From NCBI RefSeq assembly GCF_016863635.1, contig NZ_BOPG01000032.1:62001-126000 (forward strand): a stretch of DNA of 64,000 nucleotides, written 5' to 3'. Shown here piece by piece: positions 8,920 through 17,762 of the stretch; position 1 is the first letter of the stretch, and the number at the start of each line of letters is the position of its first letter. Position numbers and translations under genes: made by a program. Origin of the DNA: Virgisporangium aurantiacum. GTDB lineage: Bacteria > Actinomycetota > Actinomycetes > Mycobacteriales > Micromonosporaceae. The notes beneath the pieces are model-generated. The model was given only the letters and a program-made list of their open reading frames with translations, made no database searches and had not been told where the DNA came from.

Positions 8920-9567
8920 TCAGGGGTCATCGTCGTCGGGGAGCGTCAGCTCCGTGAGTTCGGTCAGTTCACCGAGCCACTCCGGAATCTCGGAGATCTC
9001 GTTCATCCACAGCCCGAGCTCCCGCAGGTTGGTCAGGCGGCGGATCCACTCCGGCACCGTCGTCAGGCCGGTGCGGGACAGTTCCAGGCGGGTGAGGTTG
9101 GTCAGCTGTCCGAGCGTGTCCGGCAGGCTCTCCGGTGCCGAGGTGAACCAGCCGAGATACAGGTCCAGGTTCGTGAGCCGGGTCAGGTTGCCGATGCTCT
9201 CCGGGAGCCGGTCCGACCGCGTGTCGACGAGGAACAGCTCGGTGAGGTTCGTCAGCCCGCCGAGGAAGTCGAGCGGCTCGCCCTCCAGGTTGTTCTCGCT
9301 CAGGTTGAGCACGCGGAGCCCGGTGAGCTCGCCGAGAACGGCGGGCACCTGTTCCAGGTGGTTCAGCTGAACGTCGAGCTCCACCAGCCGGTCGAGGTCC
9401 GTCAGCCAGTCGGGCAGGTCGTCGAGGTTGTTGAACTTCAGGTCGAGGGACTCGAGATGGGTGAGCTGACGCACCGCGTCCGGCAGCTCGTACAGTCCAC
9501 ACCGGGAGAGGTCGAGCGACCGCGCCGTGCGTGCGGCCTCGATCCGTGCCTGGGTTCCCGCATGCAT
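8920..9567 (-). CDS. Leucine-rich repeat protein
   Basis: 215 residues made almost entirely of about eight LRRs of 23 residues, with repeats such as LESLDLKFNNLDDLPDWL and LRVLNLSENNLEGEPLDFL. The form LxxLxLxxNxLxxLP is typical of bacterial intracellular LRR proteins. No signal peptide or TM is seen, so it is probably a cytosolic interaction scaffold. It ends in an acidic DDDDP. No partner domain reveals its role. Its 3' end faces the decarboxylase gene 13 bp away. Confidence 0.85.
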   Translation of the reverse strand: MHAGTQARIEAARTARSLDLSRCGLYELPDAVRQLTHLESLDLKFNNLDDLPDWLTDLDRLVELDVQLNHLEQVPAVLGELTGLRVLNLSENNLEGEPLDFLGGLTNLTELFLVDTRSDRLPESIGNLTRLTNLDLYLGWFTSAPESLPDTLGQLTNLTRLELSRTGLTTVPEWIRRLTNLRELGLWMNEISEIPEWLGELTELTELTLPDDDDP

Positions 9568-9600
9568 CCGATGATGCTATGCGCGCGGTCGCGCCGTGCG

Positions 9601-10413
9601 TCAGCGGAACGGGAGGGCCACGTCGCACACCAGGTCGCCCGGGGCGGCCGCGTCGGGCGTCGTGGGATGGCCGTAGACCTCGCGTGGTGGCGCGACGACG
9701 GTGTGGCCGTGGTCGTGGACCCAGCGGCGGACCGCGTCGTAGACCGAGAGGATCTGCGGCGGTTCGAAGTGCCCCTTGATCACCTCGATGTACGCCTCGC
9801 GGTGCGCCGGCTCGACGCGGCCGGCGGTCCCGGATCGGACCGGCACGCAAACCTCGACCGGCCCGTCGGCGTCCTCGTTGACGTCGCCGTGGAACACCAC
9901 GAACCGTGGCCCGACCGGGCCGCCGCACTGACCGGCCTGGGCGGTCAGCCGGGCGGTGGCGTCCCGGATCCAGCCCAGTTCGGGCGCGGTGACGTAGCGC
10001 AGCTCGCTCAGGACCCGCTGCTCGGCGACGTCACGCACCGAGACGTCCCACGGCTCGTCGGCGACCGGCGTCTCGGCGGCGAGGTTGCGGACCAGGCGGT
10101 CGGCCAGCTCCCGCTGGGCCGCGAGGCGCTGCTCCACCCCCGTCCAGTAGACGGCCAGCCGCCCGGCGGCGTCGGGGCCGGGCGTGCCGACGATCGCCGT
10201 GATCTCGGTGAGCGGCATGTCGAGCCGGCGCAGCAACGCGATCAGCCGGCCGGCGTAGAGCTGACGGGCGGAGTACCGGCGGTATCCGGTGCCCGGCACC
10301 ACCTCGGCGGGCCGGAGCAGGCCGATCCGGTCGTACAGCCGCAGGGCCCGGACCGACAGCCCACATCGGCGGGCGAACTCGCCGATGGTCAGGAGGCCGG
10401 GCCCGCCGGGCAT
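9601..10413 (-). CDS. MerR-family regulator with C-terminal GyrI-like effector domain
   Basis: 270 residues from the ATG at 10413, which overlaps the upstream stop as TGATG and implies translational coupling. The N-terminal MerR winged helix reads LLTIGEFARRCGLSVRALRL then YDRIGLLRPAEV. A dimerisation helix and a C-terminal GyrI/BmrR-type ligand-binding domain (residues about 120-270, EPAHREAYIEVIKGHF) follow. The BmrR class activates multidrug efflux on binding lipophilic cations. The gene just upstream encodes a second stand-alone GyrI-like domain, so the pair may sense the same ligand. Confidence 0.87.
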   Translation of the reverse strand: MPGGPGLLTIGEFARRCGLSVRALRLYDRIGLLRPAEVVPGTGYRRYSARQLYAGRLIALLRRLDMPLTEITAIVGTPGPDAAGRLAVYWTGVEQRLAAQRELADRLVRNLAAETPVADEPWDVSVRDVAEQRVLSELRYVTAPELGWIRDATARLTAQAGQCGGPVGPRFVVFHGDVNEDADGPVEVCVPVRSGTAGRVEPAHREAYIEVIKGHFEPPQILSVYDAVRRWVHDHGHTVVAPPREVYGHPTTPDAAAPGDLVCDVALPFR

Positions 10414-10904
10414 CAGGTGACCGGAAAGGCGACGTCGAAGACCTCGTCGTCGGCCGCGGCCGACCTGAAGTCGGTCCAGTAGACCTCGCGCGGTGCCCGG
10501 GCGACGGCCAGAGCGTTGTCCACCACCCACTTCTCGACCGCTTCGTACACCCCGCCGAGCTCTCCGCCGGTCACCTGTGATTTTGTGACCCGGGCGAAGG
10601 CCTCACGGTGGGCCGGGATCGCCCGGTCACCGCCGACCGCGACCGTCGCGCAGACCTCGACCGCGGTCGGACCCTCGTTCGGATTGCCCTCGTAGATGGT
10701 GACGAACACCGGCTCGTCCGGGTCGGCCGGGCGCTCCACGAACGGCCAGGCGGCGGTCCCCAGCAAACCACCGGCCGCCCGCGCACGCTCCGCGACCCGG
10801 GCCATCGCGCCCGGCAACCACGCCTCCAACCCGGCCTGATCGACCGTGGCCGTCTCGCTCACGACCCGAATCTCCGGCACGTCACGCAATCGAATCTCGA
10901 CCAT
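10413..10904 (-). CDS. Stand-alone GyrI-like small-molecule-binding protein
   Basis: 163 residues: VEIRLRDVPEIRVVSETATV at the start, IPAHREAFARVTKSQVTGG in the middle and an EVYWTDF motif near the end. These are hallmarks of the GyrI-like/AraC effector-binding fold. There is no DNA-binding domain. It precedes the MerR gene and shares a TGATG junction with it. The two share the elements PAHREA and PREVY, so it is probably a paralogue of the MerR ligand domain acting as a sequestering protein or ligand hydrolase (inference). Confidence 0.83.
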   Translation of the reverse strand: MVEIRLRDVPEIRVVSETATVDQAGLEAWLPGAMARVAERARAAGGLLGTAAWPFVERPADPDEPVFVTIYEGNPNEGPTAVEVCATVAVGGDRAIPAHREAFARVTKSQVTGGELGGVYEAVEKWVVDNALAVARAPREVYWTDFRSAAADDEVFDVAFPVT

Positions 10905-10937
10905 GGAGCCAGAGTGCAGCCTCTCCCAGGGTCAGGG

Positions 10938-11504
10938 TCAAGCGTTGCGGCACACGAGGGAGTACCGCCACAGCAGGTGACGTCGCCATTCCACCCCGGG
11001 CAGCAGCTCGGTGGCCAGGCGCCGCATCGTGGAGTACCGCTCCGGTGGCGGCCAGACGGTCGGGGCGCTGTCGTCCGGCGCGCCGGGCCGGCGCCGCACC
11101 CTACCGACCACCTGCGCCACGATCTCGACGGGTAGGTCCTTGGGCAGGTCCGGCCTGGCCAGGCCGACGACGACCAGGACGCCACCGGGGGCGACCAGAC
11201 TCCGCAGGCGGAGGAGTCCCGCACGGGCGTCCAGGTGATGCAGCGAGGCCACCGCGCTGACGAGATCGAAGCCGCCCGCCTCGCTCGTGAGGATGTCGCC
11301 GGCCACGTACTCGATGTCACCGGCCTCGGGGTGCTCCCGGCAGCGCCGGATGCACGGCTCGTCCGGGTCGATGCCGAAGACCGCGGGCACACCTCGCCGG
11401 CGCAGCTCACGGGTGAGTTCGCCGTTACCGCACCCCACGTCGAGCGCCCGACGGCAGCCGGCCGGGATGACGTCGAAAACCAGGGACTCGTATCGGGAAC
11501 TCAT
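10938..11504 (-). CDS. Class I SAM-dependent methyltransferase
   Basis: 188 residues. Motif I is ALDVGCGNGELTRELRRRG, motif II the acidic FGIDPDE, then YVAGDIL (motif post-II/III) and LVAPGGVLVVVGL (motif IV/post-IV). The compact size and YSTMRRLATELLPG tail match the broad Methyltransf_11/25 group. Substrate cannot be inferred; no pathway genes adjoin it. It lies 33 bp upstream of the GyrI-like gene in the same direction, so co-transcription is possible. Confidence 0.87.
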   Translation of the reverse strand: MSSRYESLVFDVIPAGCRRALDVGCGNGELTRELRRRGVPAVFGIDPDEPCIRRCREHPEAGDIEYVAGDILTSEAGGFDLVSAVASLHHLDARAGLLRLRSLVAPGGVLVVVGLARPDLPKDLPVEIVAQVVGRVRRRPGAPDDSAPTVWPPPERYSTMRRLATELLPGVEWRRHLLWRYSLVCRNA

Positions 11505-11642
11505 CTCGGCGGACCCTGCTCACGCACGCGGCCACGGTACGGCCCGCCACCCGGGTGATCAACCGTACCGGCGGTGCGCGGGCCTACAACCTGCGCGGTC
11601 AACTCAGGGGTTGATGACGGCCGATCGGTGTTCGCATATCGT

Positions 11643-12803
11643 GTGGAGGTGCGGCTACTGCCCTCCGGTCGCGTGGCCGCGGTCTTCGACGTGGCGCTGA
11701 CCGTCTGGATGGTCGCGCTCTCGCAGTACTTCGTGTGGCGCATGCCGGATCCCTACGGCCTGTGGACCGACGTCGACACGACCGGCCGGGTTCTGCTGGC
11801 GGTCGTCCACGTGCCGTTGATCGCCCGTCGCCGGTACCCGGTCGCGGTGTGCTGGCTCACCTGTGGCGGGGCCGCGGTCTACCTCACGATCGGGTACTAC
11901 CACTCGGCGATCACGTTCGCGGTGGCGCTGGCCGTCTACTCCGTCGCCGCGTACCGGCGGCCGCGGGTGTCGGTGCCCGCGACGGTGGCGGCGAACGCGG
12001 TGCTGTTGTGGGGCAACCGGTTGGTCGAGCCGGGCATGGAACTGGCCGGCCCGGCCACCGCGGTCATGGTGGCGCTCATCGCCTGGGCGTTCGGAGAGGC
12101 GACGCGGCGGGCGGCGGAACAGCGGGCCACGCTGCGGGTCCTCACCCAGCGGTTGGAGCGGGAGCAGGAGGAGCAGGCCCGCCGGGCGGTCGTCCGCGAG
12201 CAGGGACGCATCGCCCGGGAACTGCACGACGTCATCGCCCACCACATGTCGGTGGTGTCGGTGCAGGCGGGCCTCGGCCGGTACGTGTTCGACGCCGATC
12301 CACCGACCGCGCGGCGCACGCTCGACGTCATCGGCGAGGTGGCGCACGAGGCGCTCGACGAGATGCGCCGGATGCTGGCCATGCTGCGCTCGTCGACCGA
12401 CGAGGCGCCCTTCGCCGAGGTCGCCGGCCTGGCCCAGCTTGACGACCTGCTGGCGCGGGTGCGCGCCGCCGGCGCGACCGTCGACGTGACGGTGACCGGC
12501 GTCTCCGCCCGCCTTCATCCCGGCCCGGACCTGTGCGTGTACCGCATCATCCAGGAGTCGCTGACCAACGTGCTCAAGCACGCCGATCCGCCGCACGCCC
12601 GGATGTCGTTGTGCTGGAGCGCGACCGGCCTCACCGTCCGGGTCGAGAACGACGGTGCCGTTGGTCCGGTGGGGGAGGGCTACGGGCTGGTCGGCATGCG
12701 CGAGCGCGCCCGGTTGTACGACGGCCGGTTGCGCGCGGACCCCCGGCCCGGCGGGGGGTTCGAGGTGACGCTGGAACTTCCACTCGACGAGGTGACCGCA
12801 TGA
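11643..12803 (+). CDS. Two-component sensor histidine kinase (NarL/DesK type)
   Basis: Membrane kinase of about 386 residues. Four or more N-terminal TM segments (VFDVALTVWMVALSQYFVW onwards) are followed by a coiled coil, a HisKA_3 dimerisation domain with the phospho-acceptor His in ARELHDVIAHHMSVVSVQ, and an HATPase_c domain (RIIQESLTNVLKHADPPHA; GYGLVGMRERA). The start is uncertain: GTG 11643 and GTG 11649 both sit just before the first TM and neither has a clear Shine-Dalgarno, so the mRNA may be leaderless. The stop overlaps the response regulator start (ATGA). Confidence 0.88.
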   Translation: MEVRLLPSGRVAAVFDVALTVWMVALSQYFVWRMPDPYGLWTDVDTTGRVLLAVVHVPLIARRRYPVAVCWLTCGGAAVYLTIGYYHSAITFAVALAVYSVAAYRRPRVSVPATVAANAVLLWGNRLVEPGMELAGPATAVMVALIAWAFGEATRRAAEQRATLRVLTQRLEREQEEQARRAVVREQGRIARELHDVIAHHMSVVSVQAGLGRYVFDADPPTARRTLDVIGEVAHEALDEMRRMLAMLRSSTDEAPFAEVAGLAQLDDLLARVRAAGATVDVTVTGVSARLHPGPDLCVYRIIQESLTNVLKHADPPHARMSLCWSATGLTVRVENDGAVGPVGEGYGLVGMRERARLYDGRLRADPRPGGGFEVTLELPLDEVTA

Positions 12804-13456
12804 CGAGCGTGCTGGTCGTCGACGACCAGGGGTTGATCCGGGCCGGTCTGGCCGCGATCGTGCGGGCCGCGCCGGGCCTGGAGTTGACGGCCGAGGCCGG
12901 CAGCGGCGAGGAGGCGGTCGTGCTGGCGGCGTCGACCGGACCCGACGTCATCCTCATGGACATCCGGATGCCGGGCATGGGCGGCCTCGCCGCCACCAGA
13001 CACATCATCGACGCGACGCCGCAACGGCCGCCGAAGGTGCTCGTCCTGACCACCTTCGACCTCGACGAGTACGTGTACGCGGCGTTACGCGCCGGTGCGT
13101 GCGGGTTCCTGCTCAAGGACGCCGGCCCGGAGCGGCTGCTGCAGGCGATCGCCACGGTGGCCGCCGGTGACATGCTGTTCGCGCCGAGCGTGGTCCGCAA
13201 GCTCGTGGAAGCGAACGCTTCCCGGCCGGCGGCGCCGCGACCACACACGTTGCGGGATCTGACCGCCCGCGAGACCGAGGTGCTGGAACTGGTCGCGCGC
13301 GGCCTGTCGAACCCGGAGATCGCCGACCGGCTCGGGCTCAGCGAGGCGACGGTGAAGACCCACGTGAACCGGATCATGAGCAAGCTGCACCTGGCCAGCC
13401 GGGCCCAGGCGGTCGTGGTCGCGTACGAGGCGAGGCTGGTCGTCCCCGGCTCCTGA
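12800..13456 (+). CDS. LuxR/NarL-family response regulator
   Basis: 218 residues. Receiver domain with acidic pair D8/D9, phospho-acceptor D54 (VILMDIRMPG), conserved Thr in VLVLTTFD and Lys in FLLKDAG. A LuxR helix-turn-helix lies at residues about 150-212 (LTARETEVLELVARGLSNPE; SEATVKTHVNRIMSKLHL). It is translationally coupled to the sensor kinase through an ATGA overlap, so the two are a cognate pair. Regulon unknown. Confidence 0.93.
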   Translation: MTSVLVVDDQGLIRAGLAAIVRAAPGLELTAEAGSGEEAVVLAASTGPDVILMDIRMPGMGGLAATRHIIDATPQRPPKVLVLTTFDLDEYVYAALRAGACGFLLKDAGPERLLQAIATVAAGDMLFAPSVVRKLVEANASRPAAPRPHTLRDLTARETEVLELVARGLSNPEIADRLGLSEATVKTHVNRIMSKLHLASRAQAVVVAYEARLVVPGS

Positions 13457-13555
13457 CGCGTGTACCGCCCTGGTTGTAGGACCTCGGGTGGACGCGTCGG
13501 CGCGTGGCCGTCCGTAGCCTCGTGGTCGATCCGACGCCTGCCTGGGGAGCAGTGA

Positions 13556-14719
13556 ATGACCACTCCTGATGGGGACTGGCCCGCGGCGCCTTACGCCGCA
13601 CCGTACGTCCCGCCGCCGGACGCTCCACAGTGGACCGTCGGCCCGACGCGGGTGCGGGCGGCGGCGGCCGGCACGTTCGTCCGGGGACTGGCCCGCCGGG
13701 CCCGCACGGAGGCGGCCGTCGCCGAGCGGGTGCATCGCGGACGCGCGGCCGGGGCGCAGCGGTTGCGGCAGGTCGCTCCCCGGGTCGACCCGGCCCGGCT
13801 GACGGCCACCGCCGGCCGGGTGGGACGGGGAACCGCCGAGCACACCGGTCGGGCGGTCCGGCACACCGTGACGGCGTTCGCGGAGTTCGGAATCGGCATC
13901 GCCATGTTCTGGCGCGGGCTGTGGACGTTCGTCCGGAGCCCGCGTCTCTGGGTCTACGCCCTGGTGCCCGCGGTCGTCCTGTACCTGCTGATGCTCAGCA
14001 GCCCGGCCCTCGTGCGGGTGGTGTCGTACGAGGGCGCGGAGTGGCTGGCCGGCTTCGCCGACGACTGGCCGGACCTGGTGCGGTGGATGCTGTTGCTGAC
14101 GTTCAAGTGGGCGCTGAAGGCGTTGCTGACCGCGATCGTCGGCTTCCTGGTGGTTCCGGTGACCCTGCTCGTCGGTGCGCCGTTCTACGTGCTCACCGTG
14201 CGCTCGCTGGAGCGGCGGCTGGGTGAGCCCGCCCGCACTCCACGCCCGAACTGGCTGGAGGCGAGCGCGTTCGTCATGTCGCAGACCGCGATCGTGTTCC
14301 TGGTGGTGGCCTTCGGCGGGCTGTTGATGGTCCCCGTGCTCCTGATTCCCGGGGTCAACCTGCTGGCCGCCGTGGCCGTCGCGGTCGTCATCAACGGGTT
14401 CGTCGTCGGCCTGCTCGCCGTGGGGCTGCCGCTGCATCACCGCGGGGTATGCCGGCGGCGCAGCCAGCTCGGGTACGCGTGGCGCCGCCGGTGGGCGGTC
14501 ATCGGGTTCGGCGGGATGAGCGTTCTCGTCCTCAGCGTTCCGTACGCCCCGCTGCGCTGGCTGACCGTGCCCGCGGTGTTCGTCGGAGCGGTGCTGCTGC
14601 ACCGCCGTCTCCCGTATGTCAGCGCTTCATCCGGCCCCGGATCGACAGGATCGCCAGACCCAGCAGGAGCGGCCCGAGCAGGCGTAGACCGATCTCGATG
14701 GCCTTCCCGGTGGACGTGA
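13556..14719 (+). CDS. EI24-domain (CysZ-like) integral membrane protein
   Basis: 387 residues. A Pro/Arg/Ala-rich cytoplasmic N-terminus of about 115 residues precedes an EI24/CysZ-type domain with about six TM helices (LWVYALVPAVVLYLLMLSS; LLTAIVGFLVVPVTLLVGAP; FLVVAFGGLLMVPVLLIPGV). The sequence VLLIPGVNLLAAVAVAVVI matches the hallmark EI24 region. CysZ relatives move sulfate; actinobacterial members are mostly uncharacterised. The C-terminal 33 codons overlap, antisense, the end of the pentapeptide-repeat gene by 101 bp. Confidence 0.83.
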   Translation: MTTPDGDWPAAPYAAPYVPPPDAPQWTVGPTRVRAAAAGTFVRGLARRARTEAAVAERVHRGRAAGAQRLRQVAPRVDPARLTATAGRVGRGTAEHTGRAVRHTVTAFAEFGIGIAMFWRGLWTFVRSPRLWVYALVPAVVLYLLMLSSPALVRVVSYEGAEWLAGFADDWPDLVRWMLLLTFKWALKALLTAIVGFLVVPVTLLVGAPFYVLTVRSLERRLGEPARTPRPNWLEASAFVMSQTAIVFLVVAFGGLLMVPVLLIPGVNLLAAVAVAVVINGFVVGLLAVGLPLHHRGVCRRRSQLGYAWRRRWAVIGFGGMSVLVLSVPYAPLRWLTVPAVFVGAVLLHRRLPYVSASSGPGSTGSPDPAGAARAGVDRSRWPSRWT

Positions 14720-16730
14720 ACGAGCGGGACGGCGTGGGCCGCAGCAACGAGGTCGCGCTCTCCACCGCGTGGAACGCGGCCTCGTCCCAGCCGGGGCGCG
14801 TACCGTTCACGGTGACCTGACGGTAGGTGGCCGGCCCGCCCGGCGCCGATCCGGCGAGCGGCCGGTACTCGATCTGCGCCGAGCCCTTGAACCCGATGGT
14901 CGCGAACCCCAGCGTTCCCAGCGCGAGAACGAGCAGGAGCGTGGCGAACGCCCGCGACGCCCGCAGCCCGTACCCGGCGACCGCCCAGTAGAGGGTCAGC
15001 AGCGCGCGCTCGACACTCCGCGATGGCGCCGCGACCCGGCGCATCTCCATCTCGCCGTAGTACAGGTCGGCGGCGCCGGGCTCGTCCTTGGCGTCCTCGC
15101 GGCTCTTCCGGAGGTCCCGGTAGACCGCCTGGATCCGCGCCGCCTCGCTCCGGGCGTCGTCCCCGGTGCGCACGGTTGGAGTGGACGGCGGCACGTCCTC
15201 GTCCACGTCACGGCATCTCGCCGGGAACCACCCGTCCGGGCGACGGTCGTAGCGGGCGCGCCAGAGGTGCTCCTCGGCGATCGCCCGGCGCGCCGTCCAC
15301 AGCCGCCGTCGCGGGAACGAACCCACGGGGGTGCCGGCGAACAGGGGTGGTCCCTCGATCCGCAGCTTGTCGCGGTTGTAGCAGTTGAAGAAGCGGGCAC
15401 CGCGCAGGTCGAGGCCCACCAGGGTGAGGTTCTCGGCGTCCACTGTGGACATCCGCACCAGGCGCGGGGCCGTCTTTCCGCCCTCCGGTGCGGCGATGGT
15501 GGCCGGTGACGCGAACGAGGCGTCGGCGAGGTTGAGCCGGCCGTCGCGGAAGTCGACGGTCAGCGCCATGGCCGACCTGATGTCGGGCGCCTCGACGCGG
15601 AGGGCGCCGTCGAGTTCGAGGTTCACGCCGTCAGGCGCCTGCAGGCCCGTCGCGGTGAACCGACGGTCCACCGAGCACCGGACGACGAGCTTTCCCGCCG
15701 CCCGGAGGTTGCTGAGGTCGAGGGATGCGGCCCGGCACGGCCCGAACCGGGTCGCCGCCGGGACGACCGCCCAGCCGAAGTCGGCGTCGACGAAGATGGC
15801 CCGGTTCACGGTCACCGAGGAGATGAAGGTGGACCGGAGGAACGTGGAGTGTCCGGTGAACGTCGCGTCGTCGAAGCTCACGGATCCGAAACTGCAGTCG
15901 TCGAAACGGGTTCGGCCCCGGAAGTCGGCTTCGAAGGAGGTGGGATTCTTGAACAGGCATCCCCAGAAGCCGGCGTGTTGGGCGAACTCGGCATCGTCGA
16001 ACGAGGCCCCGCCGTGGAATTCCGTTCCACCGCTGTGGGCCAGCCGGCCGTGCCCGTCGGGGCGGCGCTGCGCCGCGGCGACTGCGCCGAGAACGCGCAC
16101 GGCTCCGAACCTGGCCGGACCGTTGAACCGCGCACGGCGGAAGTTGGCGGGCTGGCCGAATCGGGTCGGCTTGGCCGGCGCACCCCCCTCCGACGGCGGC
16201 CCGAACTGTGCCGTGCCCTCGAACGTGGTGCCGAAGTGGGCCGGTCCCTGGAACTGCGCGCCGGAGAAATGGCAGTCGCCGGCGAACGTCGCTTCGGTGA
16301 AGTCCGCGTCGGAACCGAACGTCGCGCCGTCGAACCGCGCGGTGCCGGTGAACGTCGTCCCGTGGAACCGCACCGCCTCGCGGAACTCCACGGCGCTGAA
16401 GTTCACGTCGTGGAGCCGCGTGCCGCCGAAGGTGGCCCGTCCGAGGAAGAGGGCGCCCTCGAACGTCGCCGAGTCCGGCAGGACGGCGCCGTCGAAGTTC
16501 GCGTTCCGGAACATCGGTTCGGTCCGCCCGGCCGGGGTGAGCGCCCGGCGCAGCGAGTCGAACAGATCGGCCGTGAACGTGGTGTTCCGGACGTCGACGG
16601 TGGCACCGCTCTCCAACCGTTCGAGGGCGGTCAGGAGTTCGGTCCGTGGGAGGTGGGCCAGGCAGGCGTCGCCGTCGAACACCACGCCGGAGCAGCCATC
16701 GTGCGCACAGACCCGGGGGTCGTCGGGCAT
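14619..16730 (-). CDS. Pentapeptide-repeat membrane protein
   Basis: 703 residues. A short Cys-containing N-terminus (CAHDGCSGVVFDGDACLAHL) resembles a small metal-binding knuckle. Residues about 50-330 are dense pentapeptide repeats of the A(D/N)F type (FRNANFDGAVLPDSATFEGA; FTGTARFDGATFGSDADFTE), predicted to form a right-handed quadrilateral beta-helix. A mixed region follows (ENLTLVGLDLRGARFFNCYN), then a charged helix and two C-terminal TM segments (FATLLLVLALGTLGFATIGF; LLGPLLLGLAILSIRG). This looks like a membrane-anchored cytoplasmic repeat scaffold. No enzymatic domain seen. Confidence 0.86.
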   Translation of the reverse strand: MPDDPRVCAHDGCSGVVFDGDACLAHLPRTELLTALERLESGATVDVRNTTFTADLFDSLRRALTPAGRTEPMFRNANFDGAVLPDSATFEGALFLGRATFGGTRLHDVNFSAVEFREAVRFHGTTFTGTARFDGATFGSDADFTEATFAGDCHFSGAQFQGPAHFGTTFEGTAQFGPPSEGGAPAKPTRFGQPANFRRARFNGPARFGAVRVLGAVAAAQRRPDGHGRLAHSGGTEFHGGASFDDAEFAQHAGFWGCLFKNPTSFEADFRGRTRFDDCSFGSVSFDDATFTGHSTFLRSTFISSVTVNRAIFVDADFGWAVVPAATRFGPCRAASLDLSNLRAAGKLVVRCSVDRRFTATGLQAPDGVNLELDGALRVEAPDIRSAMALTVDFRDGRLNLADASFASPATIAAPEGGKTAPRLVRMSTVDAENLTLVGLDLRGARFFNCYNRDKLRIEGPPLFAGTPVGSFPRRRLWTARRAIAEEHLWRARYDRRPDGWFPARCRDVDEDVPPSTPTVRTGDDARSEAARIQAVYRDLRKSREDAKDEPGAADLYYGEMEMRRVAAPSRSVERALLTLYWAVAGYGLRASRAFATLLLVLALGTLGFATIGFKGSAQIEYRPLAGSAPGGPATYRQVTVNGTRPGWDEAAFHAVESATSLLRPTPSRSFTSTGKAIEIGLRLLGPLLLGLAILSIRGRMKR

Positions 16731-16774
16731 GGAGAAGAGCTTAGGCGACGGCGAAATCGTGGGCCTTCCCCCAA

Positions 16775-17669
16775 ATGTGTGTTGTGGCGCATGCCGGAAA
16801 CCGCGATACCACTGTGGTCGTCATCGGGGCCGGACCGGCCGGACTGACCCTGGCCTGCCTGCTGCAACGGTCCAATGTGGACTGTGTGGTGCTGGAGGCG
16901 CGCAGCCGCGCCTACGTCGAACGCCGCCAGCGGGTCGGCATGCTCGACCACACGGCCGGGGAGATCTTCGTCGAGCACGGTCTCGCCGACCGGGTCCTGT
17001 CCGACGCACGCCGGGAGACGCACCTGGAGCTTCGGTACGAGGGCGTCCCGCGGCTCGTCGACGTCCCCGCGCTTGCCGACGGCCGGGCCAGATGGCTTGT
17101 CCCGCAACAGGTTCTGCTGCGGCGACTGATCGAGGTGTTCCTCGACGGGGGAGGAGACCTGCGGTTCGACGTGTCCGACGTCGTCCTGCACGACCTCGTC
17201 GGCGCCGAGCCGACGGTCACCTATCGGGACGAGACCGGAGCGCGGCGGCAGGTGCGGTGCGGGTACGTCGCGGGCTGCGACGGTTACCACGGCGTCAGCC
17301 GGGCCGCCATCCCACCCACCGCGCTGACCACGTACAGCTCCGACCACGGCATCCGCTGGATCACGTTCCTCGCCGACGTGCCCGCGCCCAGGCACTCGCT
17401 GCTGGGCGTCAGCCGGCACGGGTTCGCCGCCCAGTTCGCCCGCGGACCCGCAACCTGCCGCTTCTACCTCCAGCACCGGCCCGGCGACGACCCGCTGCAG
17501 TGGCCCGACGAGCGCGTCTGGGAGCAGCTTCGGCTGCGGTTCGGCGATCCCGTTCCACCGCCAACTGGCCAAGGCCCGGCTCGACCGGCTCTTCACCTCA
17601 CGAACCGCCGCCACCGCGTTCGCCGCCCTCATGGCCGGCACACCGACCGACCTCGCCAGGGCCGGGTAG
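16775..17669 (+). pseudogene. 4-hydroxybenzoate 3-monooxygenase-like flavoprotein, internally deleted
   Basis: The N-terminus is intact: Rossmann motif VVVIGAGPAGLTLACLLQRS, RQRVGMLDH and the mid-protein VAGCDGYHGVSR, up to DERVWEQLRLRFGD (residue about 257). The frame then loses similarity. A different frame from 17547 gives IPFHRQLAKARLDRLFTSRT and ends in a stop at 17667-17669, which matches the extreme C-terminus of PobA-type hydroxylases. About 100-110 residues containing the second FAD motif (GDAAH region) are therefore missing and the tail is out of frame. The enzyme cannot be functional. Confidence 0.75.
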
Positions 17670-17672
17670 CCC

Positions 17673-17680
17673 TTCTATAC
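17673..17680 (+). promoter_or_regulatory. TTCTATAC element upstream of TM-WD40 gene
   Basis: TTCTATACT contains a good -10-like hexamer (TATACT) and lies 83 bp before the GTG of the propeller gene. The same TTCTATAC string precedes the Hsp70-WD40 gene (46739) and the four-TM gene (52844). Confidence 0.4.
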
Positions 17681-17762
17681 TCGCGGCCCGGGACGCCGGC
17701 CGGGTGTGTTGCCCCGGAACAGCCGGCCCGGTCACACTCTGCGCGGGGGCACGGGGGAACCG

